Part shown: positions 23,927 to 36,027 of the stretch, one piece after another | Position numbering within the stretch: position 1 is the first letter of the stretch | Layout of the letters: each line of letters begins with the position of its first letter | Origin: Diphasiastrum complanatum | Lineage: Eukaryota; Streptophyta; Lycopodiopsida; Lycopodiales; Lycopodiaceae | Length of the DNA: 64,000 nt | Direction: 5' to 3' | Assembly (NCBI GenBank): GCA_029204225.1 | Contig: CM055099.1 | Span: forward strand, 58,539,982 to 58,603,981 | Made by a program: the position numbers and the translations under genes | Notes under the pieces: generated by a model | The model's input: only the letters and a program-made list of their open reading frames with translations | The model's database searches: none | What the model was told of the DNA's origin: nothing

Positions 23927-25411
23927 TCCACCCCACCTTTATAAAATCTGATGTCCTCATCAGATTTCAGATTAAAGTAAAGGTGTCTCCCAATTAAAAT
24001 AGCTATACATTTAAGCTACTTGGCACAGTACTCAATTTACTGGCCACTTTTTATTAACATTGAAGCTGGCACACCACAAGTCGGAGGCTCAGCTCTTTGT
24101 ACTGAAAAATTACATAAGTTGAAAAAAATATCTTTCTCTGGGAAAAGCGTAGATTTGATATCGCTTTCATAAAACCCGAGAACCTTATTAACTGGTGACA
24201 GAGGCCTTTCTTTGAAATGTAAGCCCCTGTCGCTTCTGACTTTCGACTTTGGAACTCCTTTGAGCTCCTGATTTGTCCTTGATGCACTTAGTGTTGAGCT
24301 ATGGTCCACTCCGTGCCTTGTTGCTTCTGTAGGATCTTGATACATTTCCTTCTTGGATCTTTAAGGTAGGCCAAGATTGAGTACTCCGCAATGCACCTCT
24401 CACTTAGCTTGAAGTAGCTCTTTGAATCAGCCCAAATGTAACCATTGACCTCGTGGAAAGCCAAAGGGTCGCACCAGTTTGATCCGCATATGAACTATCT
24501 CTTCGCGTTTGTTTGAAGCACCATGTCCATCGCGCTAAACTTGACTTTCACAATTTCATCACTGGTCAGTTGCCTCATAGTCAAAACAAGAAGTATACGT
24601 CGAGCTTGGCTTCAAGTAGCTCTCTTTGAATCAGACACATGCACCCAGAGTTTGCACTAGTCCGATCTCAAGACGAACTATCCCTTAGCGTCCGTTCGAA
24701 ATACCAAGGCTCTCATGCAAGACTCAACTTTCACAGTTCCTTCATTGATCAGCTACCTTACACGTAACACAAGCCAACGTACTCATATGTTTCCTCATTA
24801 TTGGTGGTCCAGAGAAAGCCTATAACAAGCTTTCCTTTCCACAACAAACAACAAAAACTTGTCAAATTATTAGGTCCAAAGTTCGCCAGTCTCCTCGTGT
24901 GAGAATGGCTAGGTCACCTTGAATTTGCCCCCGTTTTGATCAACTTTCATTCAAAATTTGCCCCAAGAGAGAGGTGTGTATGATAGTTCCCCTCCACTTA
25001 TAAAATCAGCTGATCGGACTTAGAGTAGAGTTCTTCGGACAAAAAGCCTTTCCAACACTTTGCTTCCCATCTGCTAGGATTATGGGTCGATCCAACTTGT
25101 TGCCAATCTCTGAAGAGGATCCTAGTCTTTCCCCTTTGAGGAAAAACCCAACTGATACTGGATATCACCCATGCTCAGTGAGTTTCAGTTCCGAAGGTGG
25201 CCGTCCCAAAATGAAGACCAACTGCTCCATAGAAGATCTCCCTTGAAATTGCCCTTTCCAACTTTTGACTTCCTGCTTGCATCTGGTGGGCGTTGTCACA
25301 AATGAAACTAACCCAAGAAACAGGCTAGCCATCCATCCTCTACAAATATTGAGTCATTTCGTTTCCGTTCCAAAAGAAAGGTTCCTTCTCGAGCCATCAG
25401 CTCCTTGTATC
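23927..25411 (-). mobile_element. A3 internal region, truncated
   Basis: Matches the 3' half of the A1 and A4 internal regions. It stops near 25411 at a minisatellite, so the leader, PBS and 5' LTR are missing. No protein domain is visible. Confidence 0.82.
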
Positions 25412-25556
25412 ACAAGATTCAACACAGGGGCTTTGGTTGAGATGTAACACAGGCCTCCGGTTGAGATTCAACACAAGGGCTCCCGTTGAGATGTAACACA
25501 GGCCTTCGGTTGAGATTCAACACATGGGCTCCGATTGAGATGTAACACAGTTGTTA
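25412..25556. repeat. 25-bp minisatellite, about six copies in pairs
   Basis: Two alternating half-units, GAGATTCAACACA... and GAGATGTAACACA..., each about 25 bases, give a period near 49-50 (ATTCAACACA at 25416, 25466 and 25515). It lies exactly at the truncation point of A3. Confidence 0.85.
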
Positions 25557-27060
25557 ACACACAATCGTAGAGTTAGGATGATACTGTCTAAGAACGGCCC
25601 AATAATGATCCTATTCAAGAATGTGGCAGATTGTAAGTGTCAAACTGCAGATGATGGGAGATCCAGATATGGATGATGTTGTTTATGGAGCGGATCATGG
25701 AAGAACGTTGGAACAGGGATGGAGTAGAGATGTGCATGTGTTCAAGCGGCAACTGGTGCCAAATGTTTATAGATCCCCTGCTCCAGAGGATTTGTTGGTT
25801 GTGTAAAAGTTCTTTTTCTTACTTCTTCTGCCTATCAGCGGAGACGGTGGGATCTTGCTTAATGTTCTTTCTTGTTTCAAGCCCAAAATCAGGCAGAAGG
25901 GACGGGTTCTTGTTGTAGTATTATGTCCTGTCTGTCAGAGGACATCCAGATGGGTCACTCTTGAACTGAATGCACATGCATAATCAACCAAAATGCAAGC
26001 CAATGCGTTCAACAAATGATCTACGTTATTGCTCAGTTGAACAACGATGGATTCCTACTTCTACTTTGCTGCAAAATGAACTAAAATCAGATCCTACACT
26101 ACTTTATTTGCATAAATTGACAAAACAAGAAACAAAAACTAATCTACAGCATGTTAGAAGTCCAAGAATCAAGAAACCAACCAGTCTTTTGATTCTTGGA
26201 CATCCCAAGAACATCAAGAACTGGATTGTAAAGAGATATGCAAGAACTACACCACAGATCCAGCCTATTTAGTTTACCTGAATGTTGGTTCCTACATTAA
26301 TCAACAAACAAGAAAAGAAGCTAATCCACTCTACGAAAGCAACAAATTTAATCCACTCTATAGTCCACAACCACACACAAAAGGAGGGAAGGGCAAGATC
26401 ATAAATGCATCACTCAAGAAACAAGCATGATCAAGGAGCTCAATGGATGCACCAAACTCGTGAAGGCTCTTCTCATTTCAGCATGGAGTTGATACAATTC
26501 ACAAAAAGCTTCTCTTCACAAAGAGGGAGTCTCTTAAATAAGCAAGAGAGCTCCTTAGGTGGCATCCTAGTGGAATTTCCACATTTCACAAACTACAAGT
26601 GGAATAATGCTCTCCACTAGAGGTCACCATCAAAAGGTGGCTCACTCTACTTTCTTTAAGAGGGGTCTACTTGCATTTATTACATTTGCTTAGAAATACT
26701 AGCTCCTACATTGTCATTCCATCTTCCGGGATTCACCATGAGGCTTACACAGTTCTTGCATGTCTTTCCTGGCTAGTATTTCTCGGCTCTCATACTCGGC
26801 TCTCAGTCTTCATTAGTCTCGTCTTCTCAGAGACCTCTTAGGCCTAAGGTGAGAGGTGCTCTTGAGTTGCTCTGTCCGAGTATCTTGGGGATTCATCAGA
26901 ATCAGCCAACAAATACAGAGGAAGGCGATATTATAGCAGAGAGTCCTCTTGTCTTAAAAGGCATTGATCAGCCTTCCCGAAATAGAGGAAGACAAGACTA
27001 TAGAAGGAGCTGTTCCCTTATCAGCTCCTAATACTGATAAAGAAAATATAGAAAAATTGA
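25557..27060 (-). mobile_element. D-family LTR and PBS region, decayed
   Basis: At 25747-25761 the minus strand reads TGGTGCCAGTTGCCG, close to the tRNA-Asp type PBS used by Athila-like elements. The adjoining sequence from 25764 shares layout and many short words with 36028-36450, next to a D-like gag. I take it as a D-family 5' LTR on the minus strand. The outer LTR end is not visible. The rest up to 27060 shows no protein domain. Confidence 0.45.
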
Positions 27061-27422
27061 CTGAATAGAGATCTATTTGTAAATAGAGATACATAAAAAA
27101 AAAATACAATCATTTTACATGTAAATAATTCGTTTATGGATTTTTTTTATTGATATCAATATAGATTCTTACAATCAGGTTGTGTCCATACCGTGATACT
27201 GGAATGCAATTTTCTATATTGATAAAAAGACATGATGATTGGCATGTATTTGTTGATAGTGAATCTCAGTGTTCTTCCATAAGTTGGATTGTTTCGCCAA
27301 TATCTCTGCATTTGATCTCGAGCTCATGTCTTTTACATACTTGCATAAAACTAATACAAAGTGAGTTACAATCAGTACAGAGATTGTATTAGAAAGTTTT
27401 GATTGAAACTATTTATAAAAGA

Positions 27423-27785
27423 TCAAGTGATTACAGCTACGAGTTTACCATTGAAAATGAATTTGAAGTCTGAAAGTACATCATCTTGTAGGAGCAATAG
27501 TTCCCGCCTGATGTAATTTAGACTCCAATCTTCTTCCACCTCAACACACATCAAAATGACATCATTGTATATAGTTGCAATATTTTTTCTTTTTGAATGT
27601 CCACTGGCTTTCAAGTCTTGATCAAGTGGCACCCATTTACCTTTATTTTTTTTCCATCTTTTATAATGGAAACATAAGCTCAACAATTGGTTTTCAATTT
27701 GATAACAAAAGCACGTGGCAGATATTTTAATTCTGCATTCTATTTTTCCATCTGATCTTTTGTCCCAGCCTTTATCCATAAGTTA
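27423..27785 (-). pseudogene. Unidentified gene fragment, part 2 (split by Copia element E)
   Basis: A 118-codon minus-strand frame reads MDKGWDKRSDGKIECRIKIS at its start and contains VEVEEDWSLNYIRRELLLLQ. Composition is that of a soluble protein, not a retroelement domain. It abuts the Copia target site and may be a downstream exon of the gene at 33670-34536. The family is not recognised. Downstream to 27060 the DNA is AT-rich with nothing identifiable. Confidence 0.4.
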
Positions 27786-27790
27786 AGATA
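27786..27790. repeat. Target-site duplication of E, left copy
   Basis: AGATA, repeated at 33665-33669. Confidence 0.85.
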
Positions 27791-28039
27791 GTTAAGAGAA
27801 CACAATTGAAAACACCCCGCCGGATCAATCACCACAGCACAACGTCAAGTGCAACAAGAATACAGAATTGCTCTCTTCAAATTGTATATTCGACTACTAC
27901 GTAAGTACAAAGATGAGTTCCTTAAAAACACTCAAAGGGCTCATAAAAGAAAGATGGCCTGATAGCTCTAGAACTAAGCACACGTGGTGCCGTCGAAATA
28001 AGAAAGCACTGCATAAGTCGATCATTGCTATTTTAACTC
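27791..28039 (-). repeat. E 3' LTR
   Basis: Begins on the minus strand with GAGTTAAAATAGC and ends CTTAAC, so the ends are not TG...CA. The boundary is set by the flanking AGATA and by the purine run just inside. Confidence 0.85.
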
Positions 28040-28284
28040 TCTCCTTCAATGATCAACGTCATTTCTTATTTTAGAGTATACTCTATTCATGGAACATACC
28101 TCCATGATAACATTACAAGTAAAGGCTTTTTACATGACCTGGTCTAAGCCAAGTTTGGCTCTAAAAGTTTCAAACTTTTCTTTACTTAAAGCTTTTGTAA
28201 ATATATCAGCAACTTGTAACAACGTAGAACAATGTACAATACTTATGTCTTCAGATTGTAATTTTTCACGTACAGAGTGATATT

Positions 28285-28725
28285 TTACTTCAATATGTTT
28301 TGTCCTTGCGTGAAGATTGGATTTTTAGCCAATTGTATTCCGCTTTGACTGTCACAGAAAATAACAGTGGGATTTACCTGCTTCATGCCAATCTCACAAA
28401 ACAACTTACGTAGCCAAATAGCTTCTTGGGTAGCAAAACGCAACGCTTTATATTCGGCTTCTGTGGAAGAAAGAGAAATAGTATCTTGCTTCTTGCTAGA
28501 CCATGAAAAATAGCCGCTACCAAAATTGAAGGTATAACCTGTTGTTGACTTTCTATCATCTATACTTCCAGCCCAATCAGCGTCAACATAACCTTGCAAC
28601 TTAGGTAAAACACTTTGTCTTTTGTAGATTAGACCAAGGTTCGGTGTACCTTTCACATACCTCAAAATCCTTTTTGCAGCTTTCCAATGGTCCATAGTGG
28701 GTGATGACATGAATTGGCTAATCAA
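28285..28725 (-). pseudogene. E RNase H
   Basis: The Copia RNase H reads GYVDADWAGSIDDRKSTTGY, then SLSSTEAEYKAL, then FCDSQSGIQLAKNP; the catalytic D, E and D are present. It is in a different frame from the RT catalytic piece upstream (28782-29090). It ends at a stop in the minus direction near 28285, soon after the position where the usual HTKHIDI motif would be expected. Confidence 0.88.
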
Positions 28726-28781
28726 ACTTACAACATAGCTGATATCAGGACGTGTAGTTGTAAGATATATTAAACTTCCAA

Positions 28782-29557
28782 CTAGCTGACGAAATAGTGT
28801 AGCATCAACATGTGACTAGCTTCGCAAGGGGTGATAGAAGGTTTGCACTCTGTCATGTAAAATCTCTCCAATATCTCGCCTACATACTTGTTTTGACATA
28901 ACCTAATATCACTGCTGGTTTGCCATAACCTAATATCACTGCTGGTTTGCCATACTTCGACACCCAAGCAATAGTGCATAAGATCTAAATCTGTCATCTC
29001 AAATTGCTTGCACAAGTTGGCTTTGATAGAACGAGTGAGGTTCTCATCATTGCTAGTGATAATGATATCATCAACGTAAAGTACAATCAAGGCAATGTTG
29101 TCATCATTTATAAGAACATAAAGATTTGGATCTGAATTTGTTCTTACAAATCCATGTGAGAGAAAGTAACTGTCAATGCATCCATACCATGCGCGTGGTG
29201 CTTGCTTAAGGCCAAAAGTGCTTTGTGTAGTTTACATACCTTCTGTTCTTGCCCTTTTGCCATGAAGCCTTGCGGTTGGACCATGTAAACTTCTTCCTCT
29301 AAGTCACCATTCAAAGATGCAGACTTCACATCCATTTGATGGATCTTCCACCCAAAATGAGATGCTAAGGCAATGATAAGGCATAGCGTAGTCCACTTAG
29401 CCACTGGAGCAAATGTCTCTTCATAGTCAATGCCTTTGCTTTGCACATAACCCTTCACTACTAGGCGTGCCTTATACTTTGTGCCATCCGCATGAAACTT
29501 TGTTCTAAACACCCATTTGTTGTCAATGGGTTTCTTTCCAAGTGATAGGTCAACCAA
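28782..29557 (-). pseudogene. E reverse transcriptase, two frames
   Basis: The first part (29557-29144) has KWVFRTKFHADGTKYKARLV and HQMDVKSASLNGDL, the first catalytic Asp region. A frameshift near 29215 moves the rest to 29090-28782, where IVLYVDDIIITSND holds the YVDD box. A 27-base exact tandem duplication at about 28905-28958 repeats the residues WQTSSDIRL. Confidence 0.88.
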
Positions 29558-30352
29558 CTCCCATGTATGATGGCTCTCGACACTTCAAAATGTCAGTCAT
29601 TAGGGCATAGTTCACATGATAACGATCGGGAGACTTCCTTTCCCGTGTTGATCTTCTCACCTCACTTTGTGTGCTAGATCCTGTTTGATTTAGCTTTGCG
29701 TCCTTCATGATCTTTTCATACCATTTTGGTATCTTAGATTCAGGTGATACACTACGTGGAGAGTACGTATACCAAGGAGTGTCCAAGTAATGTCTCTTAC
29801 TTCCAACCGATTTCTCCTTTATTGCTCCTATTGGCAAGTACCTCCCCCTAGGTTCTTGAATGGGTGGTGTTCTTTCATATTCACCCTCTCAACTTTTGTC
29901 TTCACGTATATCATTTTGTGGAGAATCTTCTTCATTTTCTTCCTCCAGAATTGTGGGAAGTCTCTTGATGCTTTCACCACTTGCATGGTCTTCATCTTCA
30001 TACCTATGCGTTTCATCAAAGATCACATCTTTGCTAATGTGAATCTTGTTCATTATAGGATCAAAACATCTGTAAGCTTTCATTCTTTCATCATAACCGA
30101 CGAAGATACACTTGATTGCTTTGGCATCAAGTTTCTTTCGCTCCTCCTTTGGCACATGTACATAGGCCTTACATCCAATACACGAAACTTGTCGATTTTT
30201 GGCTTTATTCCAGTAAATGCTTCTTCAGGAGTCACATTTGGAACCGCAACTGTAGGGCTCCTATTTTGGAAGAATGTTGCCGCACTGCACGCTTCCGACC
30301 AAAGTGAATCGGTCAAGCCCATTTGCTTCATCATGGAGCGTGCACTCTCCAT
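29550..30352 (-). pseudogene. E integrase C-terminal region and linker, frameshifted
   Basis: Three frames cover this stretch. 30352-30165 has SLWSEACSAATFFQNRSPT (end of the core domain). 30155-29889 has KCIFVGYDERMKAYRCFD, a conserved Copia segment, followed by an acidic linker. 29837-29550 has RRSTRERKSPDRY just before RT. Single-base losses explain the changes near 30350, 30180 and 29880. Confidence 0.85.
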
Positions 30353-32171
30353 AATAGCTTTCAGCTACACCATTACTATGCGGCATGTGTGACTGTGTGA
30401 ATTGTCTTTTAATGTCGTGTTCTTTGCAAAAGTCTTCAAAATCATCAGATTTGTATTCACCCCCTCTATCAGATCTTAGCACTTTGATGCGTGCATCTAG
30501 TTGGTCCTCTACCAAAGTTTTGAACTCCTTGAAGCGAGCAAAAGCGTCAGATTTCTTCTTCAAGAAATAAATCCATGTCCTCCTAGAGTAATCATCTATG
30601 AAAGTCATAAAATAATATGCTTTCCCCAACGACATGGTCTTCATTGGGCCGCAAAGGTCGCTGTGAATTAGTTCCAGCGGTTTTTTAGCTCTTGCAGCTC
30701 CACCTTTCTTGAATGTCTCTCTGTGATGCTTTCCCATGATGCATCCTTCACATATTGCATGATGATCATCCTGCAATGCTAGTAACCCTATTACCATCTT
30801 CAGCTTCGCCATCAATCTCAAGCTCCCATAGTCCAAATGACCAAGTCTTCTGTGCCACAACTCGGATTGAGATGCTATTGAGATAGCCAAACCATATTCA
30901 CCTGGTTTTGCAGCATCCAATTTATAAAGGCCACAGTTACTATCTCTATAACCCTTCGCCACCACTTTCTGGTTGTGGTTCGTATCTTTCATAAGGCATC
31001 CATCCTTGACAAATTCAACTTTAAGATGTTGATTTGCCATTACACCAACAGAAAGCAAACTTTTTTTGAGTCCAGGAACATAAAGTACATTGGGGATGTT
31101 TTTAATTTTGCCATCAGGAAATTGCACAGGTACATTGCCCACACCTTGTATCTGGCATTCCTCTCCATTGGCTTGAGTGACCTTATCCCCATCATGGATT
31201 GGTGAAAATTTTTCAAACCAATCACGTTTTCCGGTTATATGCCTTGTGGCGCCTGAGTCTATGAACCATCTGGCACCATCATCAACTTGGGATGCCAATG
31301 CCGATGAGAAAACACTTGTCTCATCATCTTCTCCATCATCTTCGGCAATGTTTCCTTGTTGAGTCACTTTTTCCGCCTTTATGTCTGCTTTCTTCTTATA
31401 GCACTCACGTGCCCAATGACCCGGTTTGTGGCAATAGTAACATTTTTCTTTCTTCTTCTTTTTCTCTTTTGATGACGACTCTCCTTCGTCATCATCATCC
31501 TTGGATTTCTTAGGAATCCTTTTCCATCCTTTCTGCTTGCCTTTTGCAAGTAAGGCTTGATCCTCCTGTGGGGTTTGTCTTGACTTCACCACTTCGCGAC
31601 GCTGCTCTTCTTGCAACATGATTCCGTGGAAGTCTTCAAAAGTAGGCAACCTCTCCCTTGAAGCAATGTCGCTCACAAACATCTGTAGTCCTTCCGAGAC
31701 ACCGCTCATTGTGGTATGTACCAATTCAATATCTCTGATTGGTTCTCCAATCGCTACAAGTTGATCTCTCAGCTCCTTTATCCTAGTGAAGAAGGATCCC
31801 ACTGATTCACTTTCTTCCATCCTTACTGTGTTCAATCTCGACTTCAAGAACATGGCTCGAGCTAGATTGCAAGTTTGAAATTGCATCCTAAGAGCTTCCC
31901 AAGCTCCCCTAGTCGTCGTGGCATCACTTATGTGAGTGATCACATGGTCTTTCACTGAAATATTGATCAAGGATAATGCTCTCTGCACCTTTTTATCAAA
32001 GGCCCTTATGTCACCTGGAGTGGTATTTGGCCAGACTTCAATACCTGCCACGATTTTCCACAACTCTTTCTCCTTCAAAATGCTCTTCATTTTGAATTTC
32101 CAGATGTTGTAGTTAGAAGCCCCATCAAGTTTGCTTGCATCACCCAAAATTGCCTCATTGATGTTTGCCAT
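30261..32171 (-). pseudogene. E gag-protease-integrase polyprotein, N-terminal part
   Basis: A 636-codon open frame from ATG 32171. Residues about 1-200 are the UBN2/Copia gag region. The CCHC zinc knuckle CYYCHKPGHWARECYKKK lies near residue 245. The protease active site WFIDSGATRHITG is near 305. The integrase zinc region LWHRRLGHLDYGSL...CEGC follows near 435-475, then the core with HSDLCGPM, VLRSDRGGEYKS and HSNGVAE (D, D and E present). The last roughly 25 residues are out of frame after a small deletion near 30350. The ATG fits the family; the 5' leader is 32172-33401. Confidence 0.9.
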
Positions 32172-33401
32172 CTCCGAACTGCTTAAAACTTCACCTGTAG
32201 GCTATAAAGTGTATGCTAGAGCCAACCGTGATGTCATAAATCGATAATAATGACCTGCAATTTTTAGCTTATCAGGCCACCAGCCGCTCTTTCGCCAAAT
32301 TGAAAGCCAAACTGGCGTCGTTTTCCAAAATGCTTCACGTCACCAACTCCCAGCTTCCTGCCCAGTGAAATGGTGAAATCACTTTTGGCGCACTTCGAAC
32401 ACTTTCTCCATGGCAATCACTCTGTTTTGGTGTACCGTACTTGCAGGTACAGTCAGAGTGCCCTTCGTTTGGAGGCTATAGCCTTTCGTTTGGCCAAAAT
32501 AGGCTAAAGGAGGTGAAAATAAGGATAATTTGGGTTTTTGAACTGTTTCTTCAGTGTGAAGAAACTTCATATTTCAAAGACTTGGGACCCAACAATTTTT
32601 TCAGTTTGAAGATTTTTAATGAAGTTGCAATGCACTTTGCACTTCAGACCCCTTCAGACTTTTTCACTTCCATCCAATGGATCCTTTAGATCTTGTGAAA
32701 TAACCATCGTCGACCTGTATGAATCGAGATCGGACAGCTGTCAACGCTTTTGTGCGTTGATCAAAGGCCTTCGAAGCACTGAACACTTCGTGCTGCTAGC
32801 TGATGATTAGGACTGAGCGCGCGACCTCTTCTCCTCCTCTCTCTCAGCGATGGAGTTCTTCTCTCTCCTTCACAAGCTATGGAAGCTCCACATGGATCGA
32901 ACTGGCTGCCTTCCTTCTCCACGGCCAGTCGCGGCCTCCCTACCGCTGAATCGCACTAGTAGGGCGCCTATTCACAGCCTCTCACAGCTTTGAAAATGTC
33001 CTTCTACAAGGAGATATCTCAGATTTTGTCCCTTGAAACCCTAGCAATTTTGAAGAGAAGAATATCTTGAGCTTTACTCAGGCTTTCCCTGAGCTTTCCT
33101 TTGCAGCTCCTAACTGGCTGAGGTTGCCCTACTGCAGGTTATCTTCTGCTCCAAACCGCTCTTCAAACGGTATTTGATTGGCTTCAAACCAATCACAAAC
33201 GCCAAGCAACCCTCCAGAAGAATTTTTCAGCTTCAAACTTTGCTTGCTTTCTGATTCAACCAACAATTCCCTGTCTCTGAATCCTTTTTACAATTTTGAG
33301 CCGTTCCACGAATCTCCACAGACTCGGTTTTGTGCTTCCTAGCCAACAAACCATTGTGAATTTGCAGCTCTTGTTCTTGTCCGGTGATTCCAGCCACCAA
33401 G
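32172..33401 (-). mobile_element. E 5' leader, non-coding
   Basis: The roughly 1.2 kb between PBS and the gag ATG has no protein domain on either strand. Length and position fit a Copia leader. Confidence 0.7.
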
Positions 33402-33414
33402 GGCTCTGATACCA
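33402..33414 (-). promoter_or_regulatory. E primer binding site (tRNA-iMet)
   Basis: TGGTATCAGAGCC on the minus strand, one base inside the 5' LTR. Confidence 0.93.
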
Positions 33415-33415
33415 A

Positions 33416-33664
33416 GTTAAGAAAACACAATTGAAAACACCCGACCGAATCAATTACCACAGCACAACGTCAAGTGCAACAAGAATACAGAATTGCTCTC
33501 TTCAAACTGTATATTCGACTACTACGTAAGTACAAAGATGATTTCCTAAAAAACACTCAAAGGGCTCGTAAAAGAAAGATGGCCCGATAACTCTAGAACT
33601 AAGCACAGGTGGTGCCGTCGAAATAAGAAAGCACTGCATAAGTCGATCATTGCTATTTTAACTC
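33416..33664 (-). repeat. E 5' LTR
   Basis: Pairs with 27791-28039 over the full 249 bp; the AGATA target duplication follows at 33665-33669. Confidence 0.9.
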
Positions 33665-33669
33665 AGATA

Positions 33670-34536
33670 ATAAACTATTTGATAAATTTTTGCATACAAA
33701 CATCGTTGGGGTTTTGTGTACGTTGACACTTGAAAAAAAAATCCACAAATATATTCAAGGAAATAAACCAACTCAATCTAACTGTTTTTGATCTTGTGCT
33801 CATTCTTAATGAATTTTTTACATCATTATATATCTTGCAACGAAATGATTCTGAAATTGTAGCATCTGGTGCAATCCATTCATCACTTTCAAAACTAGGT
33901 AATGGAATTGGTACTATTTGCTCAAAATTTCTTTTGTATCAGGAATGTACATTGATTCATAAAAAAAGATTCCACTATCAGCTAGATCTTTTGCAGTTCT
34001 ACCTTGATATTGCAGCTGTCCAATATCAGTGTGAATAACATCTAACACACCTGCTAAAGATCCACTCGGCTCCCATTTATTTATGTTGGATGGATATAAA
34101 TCTGCAAGAGAAAAATAATCAGATTGGCAAGTTTACTATTAGATAGTTATGAAGGACAAAAATATAAGTATAAAAAATATCAATACTCAGAGTTGATTTT
34201 TTTGTGATCTTGACGGTTGAATCCTTGCACATTTATCTCTGAATGCATATATACATATTGGATTGGAATTTCATAAATAGATTTTCCTCCTGATGATGTT
34301 CTGAAATCTAAAATTCTGGCCTTCCAATAAGATTGAAATGATAGTTTTGACCTTTTGCTTTTTCGAAATGCTCCTCTTGATGATGGATGCATCAAAACCC
34401 AAGAGTTTTTTGAATATTTGCTTGGCACCCATAATCCAGTATCATCTTTCTCGTTGAATAGAAGCACAGAGTCTATTAAGGAGCACGGCTTCTTTGATGG
34501 CGCCATTCGTAATGTGCATGCAAAAATCTCAAACAC
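33670..34536 (-). pseudogene. Unidentified gene fragment, part 1, with probable intron
   Basis: The minus strand opens with a 118-codon frame (34536-34180) containing CSLIDSVLLFNEKDDTGLWV and FQSYWKARILDFRT. A likely splice acceptor (TTTTTCTCTTGCAG near 34107) precedes a second coding stretch with WEPSGSLAGVLDVIHTDIGQ and, after one frame change, VPIPLPSFESDEWIAPDATI. It ends near the Copia insertion. The pieces read like one host gene or captured transcript, not a retroelement. Family unknown; I assign no function. Confidence 0.4.
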
Positions 34537-35099
34537 TGAACTATGAATCTAAAAATTTGCATAGACAAAAAGCCATGAATCTGAGAAAATGTGTTGGCAT
34601 AAATTTGAAACACTGATCTATTTGGCGCCACGAATAAACTCTAGTTAACCCTGTTAACCATGATTGGACAATGCATATACATTAACGGTACATCGATTTT
34701 CTCATCTCAACCATTTGTCATACCAATAGCATTTCCACATGCTGTCCGACGAAATAGCAATATATTTTTAAAGTTTTTATTTCATTTATATTTGGAAAAT
34801 TCTATGTTACGTAGAACCCTGATTTCAAGGTTTCAATTGGTCCACATGGCAATGAAAATAAGAAAAAAAAAAAGCATCCTTTTCAAAAGCCCTCTTCGGG
34901 CTCTAAGTTTCTCTAATGTAAGAAAAATACCAAGGCTTTGAAAGATAGAAACTCTCAGTTTCTTCAATGAGAGCACCAGGTATTGTCATGTCTATGATGT
35001 ACCTGGCCAGTTGGTAACTGACCTAGCATGGAATTTTGTATACACTTTAGGGTGTTCTGAAAGTCTTTTGTAAGTTTTTCCATCTGTTCTTGGTGTTGC
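34537..35099. other. AT-rich stretch, nothing identified
   Basis: Short frames occur on plus, but none shows a domain, a supporting start context or a repeat match elsewhere in the window. Confidence 0.5.
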
Positions 35100-35357
35100 T
35101 GGTTAAGCAACTTCATCTAAGATTTCCACAGTTGTTCTTGAGTTTCCTCGGGCGGTTTGGATTCATGGACAACACGGTGTGCTTTCCATTTTCTAGGGTC
35201 ATCAACATCTGATCCTTTGTCTTCTTCACGAATGGCGTCAGACATGGCTTGTTTTATTAATTTATATTCATCTTTTGATCTAAGCTCACATCTGATCCAT
35301 CTGAGAAGTCCGATTAGAAACCAGATGATGAGAATTGATTCTGGGTTGTTCTTGTAC

Positions 35358-36026
35358 CTAAATTATTAAGCGTTTAAATTGTTCGATATAGTCACATACT
35401 TTTTCATCCTTTGTCATTTTGATATTACTTAGTTTGATAAAGGGACTCTCTATCAAACAAAACGATTTGAATAGCTTGATGAAGGATTCTTTCAAGAGTG
35501 ACCAATCATGTTTATCTTCACGATCCAGGTTGAAGAACCATTCACGTGCTCGATAGAAATCTCTGAGGGTCTGAGTTTTTGTTGTACTAGGAAGGTCTAG
35601 CTTGGGTGTGCTTTTTTCAGTACGAGGTCTGTGGTTGGCAAAAGCCCCATTTAAGTGAGCTCTTGCATGAGAAGACTCAACAACATGAAATTGTGGTTGG
35701 TCATAGGCAACTTCAGCTCTTGTAGGCTCCCATCTCTCGAATGTGTTTGGGGATGGCTCGTGGACTTGAGATGGTATGTCAGGACTCAGTTGAGAGCTAA
35801 CGTGTAGGACCCGATCAAAATGTAATATGGAATTCGGCTCGGTCCAGAAGGAAGTCGTTGGACTCGGCCAAGGGTGAAACTTGAAGACTCGAGCCAGGGA
35901 CTCGGTCAAAGTAGAGTGACGGACTCGGTCGAGATGTCGAGCGTGAAGTTTCAAGAACCATTTGGAGTGCACAGAGATCGCGGCTTTGATAAGGTTGTGT
36001 GTGTGCACTGGTGGTAATGGCACCAA
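35358..36026 (-). pseudogene. Element F gag fragment (D family)
   Basis: A 222-codon minus-strand frame ends with FIKLSNIKMTKDEKVCDYIE, matching the D gag at 18106-17906 (FAKLSNIKMAKDERVRDYIE). The upstream part is Pro- and Ser-rich. The sequence just before (35100-35357) continues the match in broken frames. It is the 5' end of a second D-like element; the rest is missing. Confidence 0.7.
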
Positions 36027-36027
36027 A

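Larger units (their letters stand above)
27791..33664 (-). mobile_element. Element E: Ty1/Copia retrotransposon, full length but dead
   Basis: LTRs of 249 bp at 27791-28039 and 33416-33664 differ at about a dozen positions by eye. The 5' LTR is on the right; the PBS complement GGCTCTGATACCA is at 33402-33414. The polypurine tract GAAGGAGA sits inside the left LTR. Coding order on the minus strand is gag, protease, integrase, RT, RNase H, which is the Copia order. AGATA flanks the element. Several frameshifts interrupt pol. Confidence 0.92.
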
